Position numbers and translations under genes: made by a program
Part shown: in pieces, positions 25,180 through 34,716 of the stretch
Numbering within the stretch: position 1 is the stretch's first letter
How the letters are laid out: each line of letters begins with the position of its first letter
Notes under the pieces: model-generated
The model's database searches: none
Seen by the model: the letters and a program-made list of their open reading frames with translations, nothing else
What the model was told of the DNA's origin: nothing
Assembly (NCBI RefSeq): GCF_012932145.1
Contig: NZ_MWOK01000008.1
Coordinates: 98,118 to 162,117 of the forward strand
DNA from: Acidovorax sp. SRB_14
GTDB taxonomy: Bacteria; Pseudomonadota; Gammaproteobacteria; Burkholderiales; Burkholderiaceae_C
DNA length: 64,000 nucleotides
Direction: 5' to 3'

Positions 25180-26151
25180 TCATCCGCGCGGGTACACCCC
25201 TGGCAAAAACTCGATCCCCGTGCGCCGCACCAGCTCTTCATAGCTGATCGGCTGCGCAGCCCGCGTGGCGTTGTCGTTGCGATGCCAGTGCACCCAGGCA
25301 CGGTTCCGGTCTTCGTCGTAGACGAGCTTGAACAAATAGCGTGGCACGCGCACATTCCCCGGGCCGATGCCCTGGCTTTCATCAATGCTGGGCAGGAAGA
25401 CCGGGCCGGTGATGACGTACACATCCCCGCTTGCCTTGGCCGCATATTTTCGGGTGGCGGCCTCGACCGACACCCTCCAGGCGCCCTGGTTGTGTTGGGG
25501 CGCCTGGGGCACTATGTTGGCCAGCGAAAAGCTCTGCGCCATCGCCTGCGCCGTGGGCATGTTGCCGGCCGGGGCCATGTGGCCGCGATCGAAGCCGCTG
25601 CCCTTGTAATCGTCGAGCGTGGCCCGCTCTGCAGGGCGCAGCCGGGCATCGGCGAAAAACCGGTTGGTGCGCACCTCGTCGGCATCCGCGACCGCGGCCC
25701 GATTGAGCTTTTCTGCGACATACACCGGTGTTTTGCTGGCGCCCGAATGGAGGATGGCAAAGGCGTCGTAGCACAGTGCCCGCTGCGTGGGCTGAGGCGC
25801 GAGCACGGGCGGCCTTCCGTTCGCAAAAAACTGCCGGCACGCCGCAAAATCTCCTGACGCGTTGCGCTGATGGCCGGAGCCAACGCGGGACACACGCTGG
25901 TGGTTCTGCTTTGGCGTGCCGAGTTCTCTGACCAGTTGTTCCAGCTCGCGGCCTTCCTGCAGCAGGCGGTCGGCACAGGAACTCACCGATAGCCCCACTG
26001 CCGCGAGCAGCAGCGCAAAAATTCGGCGGTGTTTGGAGGGACGGCGGATGCGCTGGGACGTTTTGCGCGTTTTACTTGTTTTGGCGGACGGCACGGATTC
26101 GGAAAACTCTTTCACCAAGCGAACACGCGGCGCCCCGCATTGCGGGGACAC
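25180..26151 (-). CDS. Secreted DNA/RNA non-specific endonuclease (NUC1 family)
   Basis: About 323 residues. The catalytic motif DRGHMAPAGNM (His as general base) is intact and is followed by SFSLANIVPQAPQHNQGAW, carrying the metal-binding Asn, as in Serratia nuclease-type enzymes. A hydrophobic signal with possible lipobox (ALLLAAVGLSVSSC) places it in the envelope or outside the cell. The start is uncertain: the GTG at 26151 gives an unusually long basic N-terminal region and lacks a clear ribosome site; a GTG about 12 codons later (VKEFSES) is also possible. No immunity gene is recognised nearby, so a toxin role is not supported. Confidence 0.85.
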   Translation of the reverse strand: MSPQCGAPRVRLVKEFSESVPSAKTSKTRKTSQRIRRPSKHRRIFALLLAAVGLSVSSCADRLLQEGRELEQLVRELGTPKQNHQRVSRVGSGHQRNASGDFAACRQFFANGRPPVLAPQPTQRALCYDAFAILHSGASKTPVYVAEKLNRAAVADADEVRTNRFFADARLRPAERATLDDYKGSGFDRGHMAPAGNMPTAQAMAQSFSLANIVPQAPQHNQGAWRVSVEAATRKYAAKASGDVYVITGPVFLPSIDESQGIGPGNVRVPRYLFKLVYDEDRNRAWVHWHRNDNATRAAQPISYEELVRRTGIEFLPGVYPRG

Positions 26152-26390
26152 CGGTGGGAGGACAAAGGGAGGGGGCGTGGGCCGGCGCCAGACCTGCGGC
26201 GGTGGGCTGCCGCGCAGCCCACAGGGTGTGCGCAGGACTCAAACAGGCGCCGGATGGGATGGTGTGGCGCCATCTCCCCGGCATGCAACAGGCGGGTGGC
26301 TGGACTGGGCCCCACTGGGCGGCAACCCACAAAATCTGGCTTGAACAATCGCGAAGCAAAGTGCAGGGGCTTCGCCCCGGTCGGCAGAAA

Positions 26391-26426
26391 GAAAAACGGG
26401 CTAGCTCTTGGAAGAGCTAACCCGTT
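26391..26426 (-). terminator. Intrinsic terminator after tRNA-Pro
   Basis: 15-base-pair stem with one mismatch (26395-26409 with 26412-26426), two-base loop, then a T-rich run on the minus strand. Confidence 0.85.
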
Positions 26427-26442
26427 GGTTTCTTTAGATCAA

Positions 26443-26519
26443 TGGTCGGCGTGAAAGGATTCGAACCTTCGACCCCTTGCACCCCATGCAAGTGCGCTAC
26501 CAGGCTGCGCCACACGCCG
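26443..26519 (-). tRNA. tRNA-Pro (anticodon GGG)
   Basis: 77 bases with encoded CCA. Acceptor stem CGGCGTG / CACGCCG closes; the anticodon arm is CTTGC-ATGGGGT-GCAAG, giving anticodon GGG; the T arm holds GGTTCGAATCC. It begins 29 bases after the merR-like stop in the same direction. Confidence 0.95.
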
Positions 26520-26530
26520 ACAAGCTTTAG

Positions 26531-26536
26531 ATTATA
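26531..26536 (-). promoter_or_regulatory. -10 hexamer before tRNA-Pro
   Basis: TATAAT on the minus strand lies 11 bases before the tRNA 5' end. The -35 side is weak, so read-through from the upstream operon may also contribute. Confidence 0.45.
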
Positions 26537-26548
26537 TGCTGAAAATAT

Positions 26549-26965
26549 TCACTGATCGGAAAGAAGTGAACGGATTTCAAACAATTCCTGCCGTACCCTG
26601 CCCATGTCGCCCCACACCGGCGCGCTGTAGCCTGCGTTGTCCGGTGGTGCCAACTGGATCACCGGCACATCGTGCTCTGCCAACGCAGGCTGCAGGGCCT
26701 CGTGCATGCGCGTGGGGGAGGTGTCCTGCAGTTGGTTGCGCGCCCCGCTGATGGTGAAGCCCTGTTCGTACAGCAGGTCGCGGATGCGGCGGATCATCAG
26801 CACCTCGTGGTGTTGGTAATAGCGCCGGTTGCCGCGCCGCTTCATGGGCCGCAGCTGGGTGAACTCCTGTTCCCAATAGCGCAGCACGTGCGGCTTCACG
26901 CCGCACAGCTCGGCGACTTCACCGATCGTGAAATAGCGCTTGGCAGGGATGGAAGGAAGCGGCAT
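26549..26965 (-). CDS. MerR-family regulator at the end of the ihfA operon
   Basis: 138 residues. The MerR winged helix is at the N-terminus: RYFTIGEVAELCGVKPHVLR, then YWEQEFTQLRPMKRRGNRRY. Next is a short dimerisation helix; the tail lacks metal-binding cysteines. This is the MerR-like protein often found just after ihfA in proteobacteria, with no known effector. ATG at 26965 is chosen from the domain start; the open frame extends upstream without resemblance. About 120 bases separate it from ihfA. Confidence 0.88.
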   Translation of the reverse strand: MPLPSIPAKRYFTIGEVAELCGVKPHVLRYWEQEFTQLRPMKRRGNRRYYQHHEVLMIRRIRDLLYEQGFTISGARNQLQDTSPTRMHEALQPALAEHDVPVIQLAPPDNAGYSAPVWGDMGRVRQELFEIRSLLSDQ

Positions 26966-27087
26966 ACCGGGGGAGCGAGGTAGGGGAAAGTCAGTGCGAA
27001 AGAAGCAGGCAGTGGCCAAGGGTAGCGCAGCCGCGCCGCGGCAGCCATGGGGTTGCAACCATTGCGCGCCCGGCCGCCCCCTGGCAG

Positions 27088-27435
27088 TCACGCACCTGCG
27101 GGGCTCTGGATCTGCTCTTTGAGCTTGCTGCTGGCGTGGAAGGTGACCACGCGGCGGGCCCCGATCGGAATGGCTTCGCCCGTGCGCGGGTTGCGTCCGG
27201 GGCGCGGCGCCTTGGTGCGGATCTGGAAATTGCCAAATCCGGACAGCTTCACATCCGCGCCTTCGACCAGGCGCTGGGCGATCAGGTCAAAGAACGCATC
27301 GACCATGTCCTTGGACTCGCGCTTGTTCAACCCGATGTGGTCAAACAACAGGTCGGCCAGCTGCGCCTTGGTCAGCGTCGGCGTGTCCAGGCTTTCTACG
27401 GCAAATTCGATCACGTCGTTGCTCCGGTTGCTCAT
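27088..27435 (-). CDS. ihfA: Integration host factor alpha subunit
   Basis: 115 residues. The HU/IHF fold is complete: TKAQLADLLFDHIGLNKRES, VEGADVKLSGFGNFQIRTKA, and the DNA-intercalating arm RPGRNPRTGEAIPIGARRVV with its Pro tip. The ATG shares one base with the pheT stop (TAATG). IHF bends DNA as a heterodimer with IhfB. The N-terminal extension of about 18 residues before the helix is usual in this group. The pheT-ihfA linkage is common in proteobacteria. Confidence 0.95.
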   Translation of the reverse strand: MSNRSNDVIEFAVESLDTPTLTKAQLADLLFDHIGLNKRESKDMVDAFFDLIAQRLVEGADVKLSGFGNFQIRTKAPRPGRNPRTGEAIPIGARRVVTFHASSKLKEQIQSPAGA

Positions 27436-29873
27436 TACACGCGCAGCCTTGCGCCGCACTGCGCCACCAGCTGCGCCACCACGGCCTGTACCGCAGCGTC
27501 GATGTCCGTCTCGGTCAGCGTGGCGTCGCCGCTGCCCAGCGTCAGGCGCACCGCCAGGCTCTTTTCCCCCGCCGCCATGGCGGTCGCCGGCGCGGCATCG
27601 CCCGCCTTGACCGGCTTGGCCCGGTACACGTCGAACAGTATGGCACTGCGCAGCAGCGTGGCCGGCACGGCCGACGCGATGGCGGCCTGGAGCCGGGCAT
27701 GCGTAGTGCGCTCGGCCACCACCACGGCCAGATCGCGCTGCGCGCTCTGGTGCTTGGGCACCGCCTTGAACTGCGGCACGCTGCGCTCCAGCACGGCGTC
27801 GAGCTCCAGCTCGAACATCACAGGCGCCTGGGCCAGCTCCCACGACTGGCGCCACTGCGGGTGCAGCTCGCCAACGTAACCGATGGCACGGCCGTCCAGC
27901 ACCACGCGCGCGCAGCGCCCCGGGTGCATGGCCGGATGGGTCGCAGGCTCGAACCGCGCCTGCCGTGGCGCCAGCAAGGCCTCGACATCGCCCTTGGCAT
28001 CAAAAAAGTCCACCGCCTGGTCCTTGCGGCCCCATTGCAGCATGTCGGCCGGCCCGCAGACCAGGCCTGCGACGCGCATCGGCTGGTCGAACCCTTGCAC
28101 GGTGGTGTCGGTATCGGCCACCGACGCGTCGCGCAGGAACACCCGCCCCAGCTCGAACACGCGCACGCGCTCGGCCCTGCGGTCCAGATTGAATTTCAAA
28201 ACCTGTAGCAAAGAACCCAGCAGGGATGAGCGCATGACGCCCATTTGGCTTGCAATCGGGTTGAGCAGCTTGATGGGCTGGGGGTTGCCCGCGAGGCCGT
28301 GCTCCCAGCGCTCGTCGACGAAGCTGAAGTTGATAGTTTCCTGGTAGCCCAGCGCAGCCAGATGGCGGCGCACGGCAAAGGCGCTGCGCCGGCTCTCGGC
28401 CCGCAGCTTGGGGGTGATGGGCGCCAGCGGCGGCGTGGTCGGCAGCTGGTCGTAGCCCACCATGCGGGCGACCTCTTCGATCAGGTCCTCTTCCAGCGTG
28501 AGGTCGAAGCGGTACGACGGCGGCGTGACGGTCACCGTGCCCTCGCCCTGCTCCAGCGGCAAACCCAGGCGGGCGAGCGCATCGGCGCACTGCGCCTGGC
28601 TCAGCGGCATGCCGATCACGCGCGCGGCGCGCGCTATGCGCAGCGTGACGGGCCGCGCCACCGGCAGATTCACCTGCACATCGTCGATCGGGCCGGCGGC
28701 GCCGCCGCAGATCTGCTGCACCAAGGCCGTGATGCGCTCGAGGTGTTCCACCGTGTGGCCCGGGTCCACGCCGCGCTCGAAGCGGTGACCTGCGTCGGTG
28801 GAGAAGTTGTAGCGGCGCGAACGGCCCGCAATGGCCTTGGGCCACCAGAATGCGGCTTCGATGTAGATGTTCTGCGTGCCGTCCGAGACGGCCGTGGCGT
28901 CGCCGCCCATGATGCCGGCCAGTGACTCGACCTGGCGCTCGTCGGCAATCACGCCGACCTGCCCGTCGACCGTGACGGTGCTGCCATTGAGCAGTTTGAG
29001 CTGCTCGCCCGGCTGGCCCCAGCGCACCTCAAGGCCGCCATGGATCTTGTCGAGGTCGAAAATATGCGAAGGCCGGCCCAGTTCGAACATCACGTAGTTC
29101 GAGATATCGACCAGCGGCGCCACGCTGCGCTGACCGCAGCGCGCGAGCCGGTCGATCATCCACTGCGGGGTGGCGGCCTTCGGGTTCACGCCGCGCACGA
29201 TGCGGCCCGAGAAGCGGCCGCACAGGTCCGGTGCGCTGACCGTGACCGGCAGGCGGTCGGCATGCGCCTGCGGCACCGGTGCAAAGGTGGGCGTCTGCAG
29301 CGGCGCCCCTGTCAGGGCCGCCAGCTCGCGCGCCACGCCGTACACGCTCAACGCGTGGGCCAGGTTGGGCGTGAGCTTGAGCGTGAACAGGGTGTCGTCC
29401 AGGTCCAGGTGCACGCGGATGTCCGCGCCGAGCGGCGCGTCGGCGGCCAGCTCCAGCAGGCCACCATGGTCTTCCGACAGCTTGAGCTCGCGCGCCGAGC
29501 ACAGCATGCCCTGGCTCTCCACGCCGCGCAGCTTGCCGACCTTGATCACGAACGGCTTGCCGTCGTCGCCGGGCGGCAGCTCGGCGCCCACCAGGGCGCA
29601 CGGCACCTTGATGCCCACGCGCGCATTGGGCGCGCCGCAGACGATGGTCAGCAACTCGGCCTGCCCCACGTCGACCTGGCACACGCGCAGGCGGTCGGCA
29701 TTGGGGTGCTGCTGGGCTTCCTTGATCTCGCCGACCACGATGCGCGTGAACGGCGGCGCTACGGGCTGCAGTTCTTCGACCTCCAGGCCGCCCATGGTCA
29801 GGGTCTCGGCCAATTCGGCGGTCGTCAGAGGCGGGTTACAGAATTCGCGCAACCAGGATTCAGGAAATTGCAT
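27435..29873 (-). CDS. pheT: Phenylalanyl-tRNA synthetase beta subunit
   Basis: 812 residues, full length. N-terminal tRNA-binding domain (RIVVGEIKEAQQHPNADRLR), B3/B4 editing domain (VDISNYVMFELGRPSHIFDL), B5 domain (LTLEEDLIEEVARMVGYDQL), and a C-terminal ferredoxin-like anticodon-binding domain (VPKHQSAQRDLAVVVAERTT). It forms the alpha2-beta2 enzyme with PheS, 166 bases upstream. The spacer holds two dispersed repeat fragments. Confidence 0.95.
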   Translation of the reverse strand: MQFPESWLREFCNPPLTTAELAETLTMGGLEVEELQPVAPPFTRIVVGEIKEAQQHPNADRLRVCQVDVGQAELLTIVCGAPNARVGIKVPCALVGAELPPGDDGKPFVIKVGKLRGVESQGMLCSARELKLSEDHGGLLELAADAPLGADIRVHLDLDDTLFTLKLTPNLAHALSVYGVARELAALTGAPLQTPTFAPVPQAHADRLPVTVSAPDLCGRFSGRIVRGVNPKAATPQWMIDRLARCGQRSVAPLVDISNYVMFELGRPSHIFDLDKIHGGLEVRWGQPGEQLKLLNGSTVTVDGQVGVIADERQVESLAGIMGGDATAVSDGTQNIYIEAAFWWPKAIAGRSRRYNFSTDAGHRFERGVDPGHTVEHLERITALVQQICGGAAGPIDDVQVNLPVARPVTLRIARAARVIGMPLSQAQCADALARLGLPLEQGEGTVTVTPPSYRFDLTLEEDLIEEVARMVGYDQLPTTPPLAPITPKLRAESRRSAFAVRRHLAALGYQETINFSFVDERWEHGLAGNPQPIKLLNPIASQMGVMRSSLLGSLLQVLKFNLDRRAERVRVFELGRVFLRDASVADTDTTVQGFDQPMRVAGLVCGPADMLQWGRKDQAVDFFDAKGDVEALLAPRQARFEPATHPAMHPGRCARVVLDGRAIGYVGELHPQWRQSWELAQAPVMFELELDAVLERSVPQFKAVPKHQSAQRDLAVVVAERTTHARLQAAIASAVPATLLRSAILFDVYRAKPVKAGDAAPATAMAAGEKSLAVRLTLGSGDATLTETDIDAAVQAVVAQLVAQCGARLRV

Positions 29874-29942
29874 AGTCAGACTCTTTGGCGTTCATGGCTG
29901 GCTGTACCTTCAAGGCCTACAGCCGGCTGGGCATGCGTGCTT

Positions 29943-30038
29943 TCAAAAGATGAGCTACTCGCGCTGATCAATGCTTAATTTCAGATATAAAAGCATCTGA
30001 AATCCAATCACAGCAAGCGCTGACAGCTCACTTTTTTG
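29943..30038. repeat. Composite of two dispersed repeat fragments between pheS and pheT
   Basis: At 29943-29970, GATGAGCTACTCGCGCTGAT on the plus strand; at about 30000-30038, GTGAGCTGTCAGCGCTTGCT on the minus strand. They face each other. Between them lies the hairpin TTTCAGAT / ATCTGAAA. Confidence 0.6.
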
Positions 30039-30039
30039 A

Positions 30040-31092
30040 TTATTGGAACTGCGACAGGAAGCGGATGTCGCCGTCGAAGAACAGGCGCAGGTCGTTGACG
30101 CCGTAGCGCAGCATCGTCAGGCGGTCGGGTCCCATGCCAAAGGCAAAGCCGATGTACTTTTCGGGGTCCAGCCCCATGTTGCGCACCACGTTCGGATGCA
30201 CCTGGCCCGAACCCGCGACTTCCAGCCACTTGCCGGCCAGCGGGCCGGTCTGGAACTGGATATCGATCTCGGCGCTGGGCTCGGTGAACGGAAAGAAACT
30301 GGGGCGGAAGCGCAGTACCAGGTCGTCCGACTCGAAGAAGGTGCGGCAAAACTCGGTGAACGTGACCTTCAGGTCCTTGAAACTGACGTTCTCGCCGATC
30401 CACAGGCCTTCGCACTGGTGGAACATGGGCGAGTGGGTGGCGTCGCTGTCCACGCGGTAGGTGCGGCCCGGCGCGATCACGCGGATCTCGGGCATGGCCT
30501 GGCCGGCATCGATCAGCGCACGGTATTTCTTCACGTGCTGCACGGCGTGTCGCACCTGCATGGGGCTGGTGTGCGTGCGCAGCAGGTTGGGTGCCCGCGC
30601 AGTACCGCCTTCGACATAGAAAGTGTCGTGCATCGAGCGCGCAGGGTGGTCTTCCGGGGTGTTGAGCGCGGTGAAGTTGAACCAGTCGGTTTCGATCTCG
30701 GGACCTTCGGCCACGTCGAAGCCCATGGAGCCGAAAATGGCTTCGATGCGCTCGAGGGTCAGCGACACCGGGTGCAAGCCGCCCTGGCCGCGCTGGCGTC
30801 CGGGCAGGCTCACATCGAGCGCCTCGGCCTGGAGCTGCAGCTGCAGTTCGGCGTCCGCCAGGGCCTGCCGGCGCGCCGTGAGCGCTGCCTCGATGGCCTG
30901 CTTGGCGACGTTGATGGCGGCGCCACGCGACTTCTTTTCCTCGACGGAAAGCTGCGCCATGCCCTTCATGAGCTCGGTCACGCGACCGGACTTGCCCAGG
31001 AACTGGGCCTTGGCATTTTCCAGATCGGCGGGGGTGGCGCTTTGCGCAAACAGCTGCTGCGCGCTTTCGACCAGAGAGTCCAACTCGTTCAT
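30040..31092 (-). CDS. pheS: Phenylalanyl-tRNA synthetase alpha subunit
   Basis: 350 residues. N-terminal coiled coil, then the class II catalytic core: [20 protein letters not shown] (motif 1 region), [20 protein letters not shown] (motif 2 region) and [20 protein letters not shown] (motif 3). It activates phenylalanine and charges tRNA-Phe with PheT. The gene follows rplT in the thrS-infC-rpmI-rplT-pheST-ihfA order seen in many proteobacteria. Confidence 0.95.
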   Translation of the reverse strand: MNELDSLVESAQQLFAQSATPADLENAKAQFLGKSGRVTELMKGMAQLSVEEKKSRGAAINVAKQAIEAALTARRQALADAELQLQLQAEALDVSLPGRQRGQGGLHPVSLTLERIEAIFGSMGFDVAEGPEIETDWFNFTALNTPEDHPARSMHDTFYVEGGTARAPNLLRTHTSPMQVRHAVQHVKKYRALIDAGQAMPEIRVIAPGRTYRVDSDATHSPMFHQCEGLWIGENVSFKDLKVTFTEFCRTFFESDDLVLRFRPSFFPFTEPSAEIDIQFQTGPLAGKWLEVAGSGQVHPNVVRNMGLDPEKYIGFAFGMGPDRLTMLRYGVNDLRLFFDGDIRFLSQFQ

Positions 31093-31109
31093 ATTCGCTC
31101 TTCAAAAGA

Positions 31110-31182
31110 AACAAGGGCTAGTGCCTTTTCAAGCGCTAGCCCTTGCTGTTTGTGCGCTGGCAGCTATCGAAATGATAGCTAC
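31110..31182. repeat. Dispersed repeat copy between rplT and pheS
   Basis: AAGGGCTAGTGCC, CAAGCGCTAGCCCTTGC and GCGCTGGCAGCTATC are linked; AAGGGCTAG and CTAGCCCTT can pair, and GATAGCT / AGCTATC flank the end. It looks like a longer or compound version of the repeat. Confidence 0.65.
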
Positions 31183-31193
31183 CCGCCGTGAAC

Positions 31194-31553
31194 TCAGGCA
31201 GCCAGCTTGGCCTTGACCTGCTCCACGATGCTGCCGAAGGCAGCCTTGTCGTGCACTGCGAGGTCGGCCAGCATCTTGCGGTCGATCTCGATGGAAGCCT
31301 TCTTCAGGCCGTTGGTGAACTGGCTGTAGGTCAGGCCCAATTCACGCGCACCGGCATTGATACGGGCGATCCACAGCTGGCGGAACACGCGCTTGCGGTT
31401 ACGACGGTCACGGTAGGCATATTGCCCAGCCTTCATCACCGCCTGTTTGGCGATGCGATAGACATTACCGCGGCGACCGCGAAAACCCTTGGCGAGGGCC
31501 AGAACCTTTTTGTGACGGGCGTGAGCCGTTACACCACGTTTGACGCGAGGCAT
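31194..31553 (-). CDS. rplT: 50S ribosomal protein L20
   Basis: 119 residues, normal length. Highly basic N-terminus ([40 protein letters not shown]) and globular C-terminus ([20 protein letters not shown]). It binds 23S rRNA early in assembly and in enterobacteria represses rpmI-rplT translation. It follows rpmI by 24 bases in the same operon. Confidence 0.97.
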   Translation of the reverse strand: MPRVKRGVTAHARHKKVLALAKGFRGRRGNVYRIAKQAVMKAGQYAYRDRRNRKRVFRQLWIARINAGARELGLTYSQFTNGLKKASIEIDRKMLADLAVHDKAAFGSIVEQVKAKLAA

Positions 31554-31577
31554 GTGTGTACTCCTTGTTCGTCGTTA

Positions 31578-31781
31578 TTAAAGGCCAGCGAATGGCAGCA
31601 TCTGTGCCATGTGACCCATGTTGGTCTCATGAACAGACGTGATACCACGCAGTTGGCGCTTGTTCTTGGTGGTCTTCTTGGTCAGGATGTGACGCTTGAA
31701 GGCGTGGCCGCGCTTGACGGTACCACCCGGACGAACGCGGAAGCGCTTCTTGGCGCTGCTCTTGGTCTTCATTTTGGGCAT
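31578..31781 (-). CDS. rpmI: 50S ribosomal protein L35
   Basis: 67 residues. [20 protein letters not shown], followed by [20 protein letters not shown], is the standard L35 sequence. The ATG at 31781 is set by family alignment; the open frame continues upstream without resemblance. It lies between infC and rplT. Confidence 0.96.
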   Translation of the reverse strand: MPKMKTKSSAKKRFRVRPGGTVKRGHAFKRHILTKKTTKNKRQLRGITSVHETNMGHMAQMLPFAGL

Positions 31782-31911
31782 GTGAATGCTCCTTTGATTG
31801 TGCTCGTGAGGCGTTTGCAAACCGATTTGCAAACTTGTTGGCCCCGAGCCACTTTTAGCGGCGGGCTTAACGCCCACCCGGGAGAGGCACAACACCCCTT
31901 CCCATGAATAG

Positions 31912-31933
31912 CATGGCCCCTTGCGGGGCCACG
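31912..31933 (-). promoter_or_regulatory. Hairpin in the infC-rpmI spacer
   Basis: GTGGCCCC / GGGGCCAT around a four-base loop, with no T run, so it is unlikely to be a strong terminator. In enterobacteria this spacer region takes part in L20 autoregulation; whether this hairpin does so is untested. Confidence 0.4.
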
Positions 31934-31972
31934 CCAGTCAATTCAAAACCTGCAAGTTGTTGCGGGCGCCGC

Positions 31973-32572
31973 TCAATCAGCGGTCGCGGCGCCTGTCGCA
32001 TCCGCCACGGACTTGGCTGCGGCTGGCTTCTTGCGGGCCGGAGCGATCATCATGATCATCTGGCGGCCTTCAAGGCGCGGGAACTGCTCGACCAGAATGG
32101 TGTCGGCCAAGTCGTCGCGAATTCGGTTGAGCAGGGCCAGGCCCAGTTCCTGGTGCGTGATCTCGCGACCGCGAAACCGCAGCGTGATCTTGCACTTGTC
32201 TCCGTCCGCCAGAAAGCGGCGGATGTTGCGCATCTTGATGTTGTAGTCGCCATCGTCCGTGCCCGGACGGAACTTGACTTCCTTGATCTCGATGACCGTC
32301 TGCTTGGCCTTGGCTTCCGCAGCACGCTTTTGCTCAAGGTATTTGAACTTGCCGTAGTCCATCAAACGGCACACAGGCGGGCTGGCCGTGGCGGCGATTT
32401 CCACCAAGTCCACATCCAACTCGCCGGCCATGCGCAGGGCCTCCATCAAGCTGACCACACCGAGCGGCTCGTTGTCCGGACCCGAAAGGCGCACTTCAGG
32501 CGCCATGATTTCACGGTTCAGACGGTGCTTGCGCTCCTCGCGGTGGCGACGATCACGAAATTCAGTAGCTAT
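31973..32572 (-). CDS. infC: Translation initiation factor IF-3
   Basis: 199 residues from an ATA codon. N-terminal domain ([40 protein letters not shown]) and C-terminal domain ([20 protein letters not shown]) are complete. The start is unusual: minus-strand sequence AAGGGTGATAGCCATAGCT places AAGGG eight bases before the second ATA (32572), while the in-frame GTG at 32581 is fused to the AAGG and has no spacing. A rare AUA/AUU start is how infC autoregulates in other bacteria, because IF-3 rejects non-standard starts. If GTG is used instead, the protein is three residues longer. Confidence 0.93.
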   Translation of the reverse strand: MATEFRDRRHREERKHRLNREIMAPEVRLSGPDNEPLGVVSLMEALRMAGELDVDLVEIAATASPPVCRLMDYGKFKYLEQKRAAEAKAKQTVIEIKEVKFRPGTDDGDYNIKMRNIRRFLADGDKCKITLRFRGREITHQELGLALLNRIRDDLADTILVEQFPRLEGRQMIMMIAPARKKPAAAKSVADATGAATAD

Positions 32573-32625
32573 GGCTATCACCCTTAAATCAAAATGCTAC
32601 AAAAAGCGTAGCTGCCTTGGCACAA
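32562..32625. repeat. Degenerate dispersed repeat fragments before infC
   Basis: CAGTAGCTATGGCTATCACC and GCGTAGCTGCCTTGG are short matches to the left arm of the dispersed repeat (GTAGCTGCC). The rest of the element is not recognisable, so this is a weak copy. Confidence 0.35.
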
Positions 32626-32654
32626 CCGGTGCGCTTTAAAGCATGGTTTCTCAA

Positions 32655-34574
32655 TCAAGCTTTAGAGGCAATGTCCTGAACGAGGAGGTCGATGAACGAC
32701 TCGATGGACATTGCACCGAGGTCTTTGTTTCCCCTGGCGCGCACTGCGACGGCACCAGCTGCACGCTCCTTGTCGCCTGCGACGAGGATAAATGGCAGCT
32801 TTTGCATGGAATGCTCGCGTATTTTATACGTAATCTTTTCGTTGCGCAGATCCAGGGCCACGCGCAGCGGATGCTGGGGCAGTGCTTTTTCGAGTTTTTC
32901 GGCAATTTCGCGACAGTAGTCCGACTGCGCATCGGTGATGTTGAGCACGGCCACCTGGGTGGGCGCAAGCCAGGCCGGCAAGGCACCTGCATGCTGCTCG
33001 ATCAGGATGCCGATGAAGCGCTCCAGGCTGCCGACGATGGCGCGGTGCAGCATCACAGGGCGATGGCGATTCCCGTCTTCACCCACGAACTCGGCATCCA
33101 GGCGTTCGGGCATCGAAAAATCCACCTGGATGGTGCCGCACTGCCACTGGCGACCAATCGCGTCCTTGAGCGTGTACTCAATCTTGGGTCCGTAAAACGC
33201 CCCTTCGCCCGGGGACAGCTCATACGCACAACCCGATGCATCGAGGCTGTGGATGAGTGCAGCTTCGGCCTTGTCCCAGATCTCGTCCGAGCCAATGCGC
33301 GCGTCGGGACGCGTGGCCACCTTGTAGATGATGTCGGTGAATCCGAAATCCTTGTAGACCTTTTGCAGCAGGTGGGTGAACGCCAGCACTTCGGGCTGGA
33401 TCTGGTCCTCGGTGCAGAAGATGTGCCCGTCGTCCTGCGTGAAACCGCGCACGCGCATGATGCCGTGCAGCCCTCCCGTGGGCTCGTTGCGGTGGCATTG
33501 GCCGAACTCGCCGTAGCGCAGCGGAAGGTCGCGGTAGCTCTTGATGCCCTGCTTGAAAATCAGAATATGGCCCGGGCAGTTCATCGGCTTGAGCGCGTAA
33601 TCGCGCTTTTCCGACTCGGTCGTGAACATGTTGTCGCGGTACTTGTCCCAGTGGCCGGTCTTTTCCCACAGCGTCTTGTCCAGCAGTTGCGGGCCCTTGA
33701 CTTCCTGGTAGCCGTTGTCACGGTACACGCGGCGCATGTACTGCTCCACTTCCTGCCAGAGCGTCCAGCCCTTGGGATGCCAGAACACCAGACCCGGCGC
33801 ATGGTCGTCGATATGGAACAGGTCGAGTTCGCGGCCGAGCTTGCGGTGGTCGCGCTTTTCGGCCTCCTCCAACATGGTCAGGTACTGCTGGAGTTCGTCC
33901 TTCGTGGCCCAGGCCGTGCCATAGACACGCTGCAGCATTTCATTGCGGTGGTCACCGCGCCAGTACGCGCCCGCCACCTTCATGAGCTTGAAGAACTTGA
34001 GCTTCCCGGTGCTGGGCACGTGCGGGCCACGGCACAGGTCTTCGAAGGCGCCTTCGCGGTAGAGCGAGACATCTTCGTTACTCGGGATGCTGGCGATGAT
34101 CTCGGCCTTGTAGTGCTCCCCCAAGCCCTTGAAGTACGCCACGGCCTCGTCGCGCGGCAGCACGCGGCGCACCACGGGCTCGTCCTTGGCAGCGAGTTCC
34201 GCCATGCGCTTTTCAATGGCGGCCAGGTCTTCGGGTGTGAAGGGGCGCTTGTAGGCGAAGTCGTAATAGAAGCCGTTCTCGATCACGGGGCCGATGGTGA
34301 CCTGCGCCTCGGGAAACAGCTCCTTGACCGCATACGCCAGCAAGTGCGCCGTGGAATGGCGGATCACCTCCAGGCCGTCGGCGTCCTTGGCGGTGACGAT
34401 GGACAGCGGGCTGTCCTGTGTGATCTGGTAGCTGGTGTCGACGACCTGGTCACCGATCTTGCCGGCCAGGGCCGCCTTGGCCAAACCTGTGCCAATCGAA
34501 GCGGCTACTTCGGCGACCGTGACAGGGCCGGGGTATTCGCGCTGGGAACCGTCGGGAAGCGTGATGTGGATCAT
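32655..34574 (-). CDS. thrS: Threonyl-tRNA synthetase
   Basis: 639 residues. TGS domain ([20 protein letters not shown]), editing domain with the [16 protein letters not shown] motif, class II catalytic core ([20 protein letters not shown] with the zinc Cys; [16 protein letters not shown]) and anticodon-binding domain ([20 protein letters not shown]). ATG at 34574 is set by the TGS start, with AAGGA upstream. It heads the thrS-infC-rpmI-rplT-pheST-ihfA operon and is preceded by an apparent attenuator. Confidence 0.96.
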   Translation of the reverse strand: MIHITLPDGSQREYPGPVTVAEVAASIGTGLAKAALAGKIGDQVVDTSYQITQDSPLSIVTAKDADGLEVIRHSTAHLLAYAVKELFPEAQVTIGPVIENGFYYDFAYKRPFTPEDLAAIEKRMAELAAKDEPVVRRVLPRDEAVAYFKGLGEHYKAEIIASIPSNEDVSLYREGAFEDLCRGPHVPSTGKLKFFKLMKVAGAYWRGDHRNEMLQRVYGTAWATKDELQQYLTMLEEAEKRDHRKLGRELDLFHIDDHAPGLVFWHPKGWTLWQEVEQYMRRVYRDNGYQEVKGPQLLDKTLWEKTGHWDKYRDNMFTTESEKRDYALKPMNCPGHILIFKQGIKSYRDLPLRYGEFGQCHRNEPTGGLHGIMRVRGFTQDDGHIFCTEDQIQPEVLAFTHLLQKVYKDFGFTDIIYKVATRPDARIGSDEIWDKAEAALIHSLDASGCAYELSPGEGAFYGPKIEYTLKDAIGRQWQCGTIQVDFSMPERLDAEFVGEDGNRHRPVMLHRAIVGSLERFIGILIEQHAGALPAWLAPTQVAVLNITDAQSDYCREIAEKLEKALPQHPLRVALDLRNEKITYKIREHSMQKLPFILVAGDKERAAGAVAVRARGNKDLGAMSIESFIDLLVQDIASKA

Positions 34575-34632
34575 GGAAAGAGTCCTTGTCAAATCGTGTC
34601 GGTGGGTGCGGCGCGCCCGGTGCTCTGAAAGC

Positions 34633-34659
34633 AAAAAAGCGCGGAACAGGTCCGCGCTT
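34633..34659 (-). terminator. Terminator inside the thrS 5' leader (attenuator candidate)
   Basis: Perfect nine-base-pair stem AAGCGCGGA / TCCGCGCTT (34651-34659 with 34637-34645), five-base loop, six T on the minus strand. It ends 58 bases before the thrS start. There is no room for a full promoter between it and thrS, because the only TTGACA there is next to the ribosome site. Transcripts of the operon must therefore cross it. Confidence 0.75.
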
Positions 34660-34697
34660 GGAGAGGAAAAGGCTGGGATCTCGTGCAGGCGCGAACG

Positions 34698-34716
34698 GCC
34701 GGCCTCAACGGCCGGC
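34698..34716 (-). promoter_or_regulatory. Pause-type hairpin in the thrS leader
   Basis: GCCGGCC / GGCCGGC with loop GTTGA; the loop holds the TGA stop of the putative leader peptide. Position before a terminator fits a pause hairpin of an attenuator. Confidence 0.5.

Noticed and set aside
32643..34628. 661-codon open frame on the plus strand
   Set aside because: Antisense shadow of thrS.
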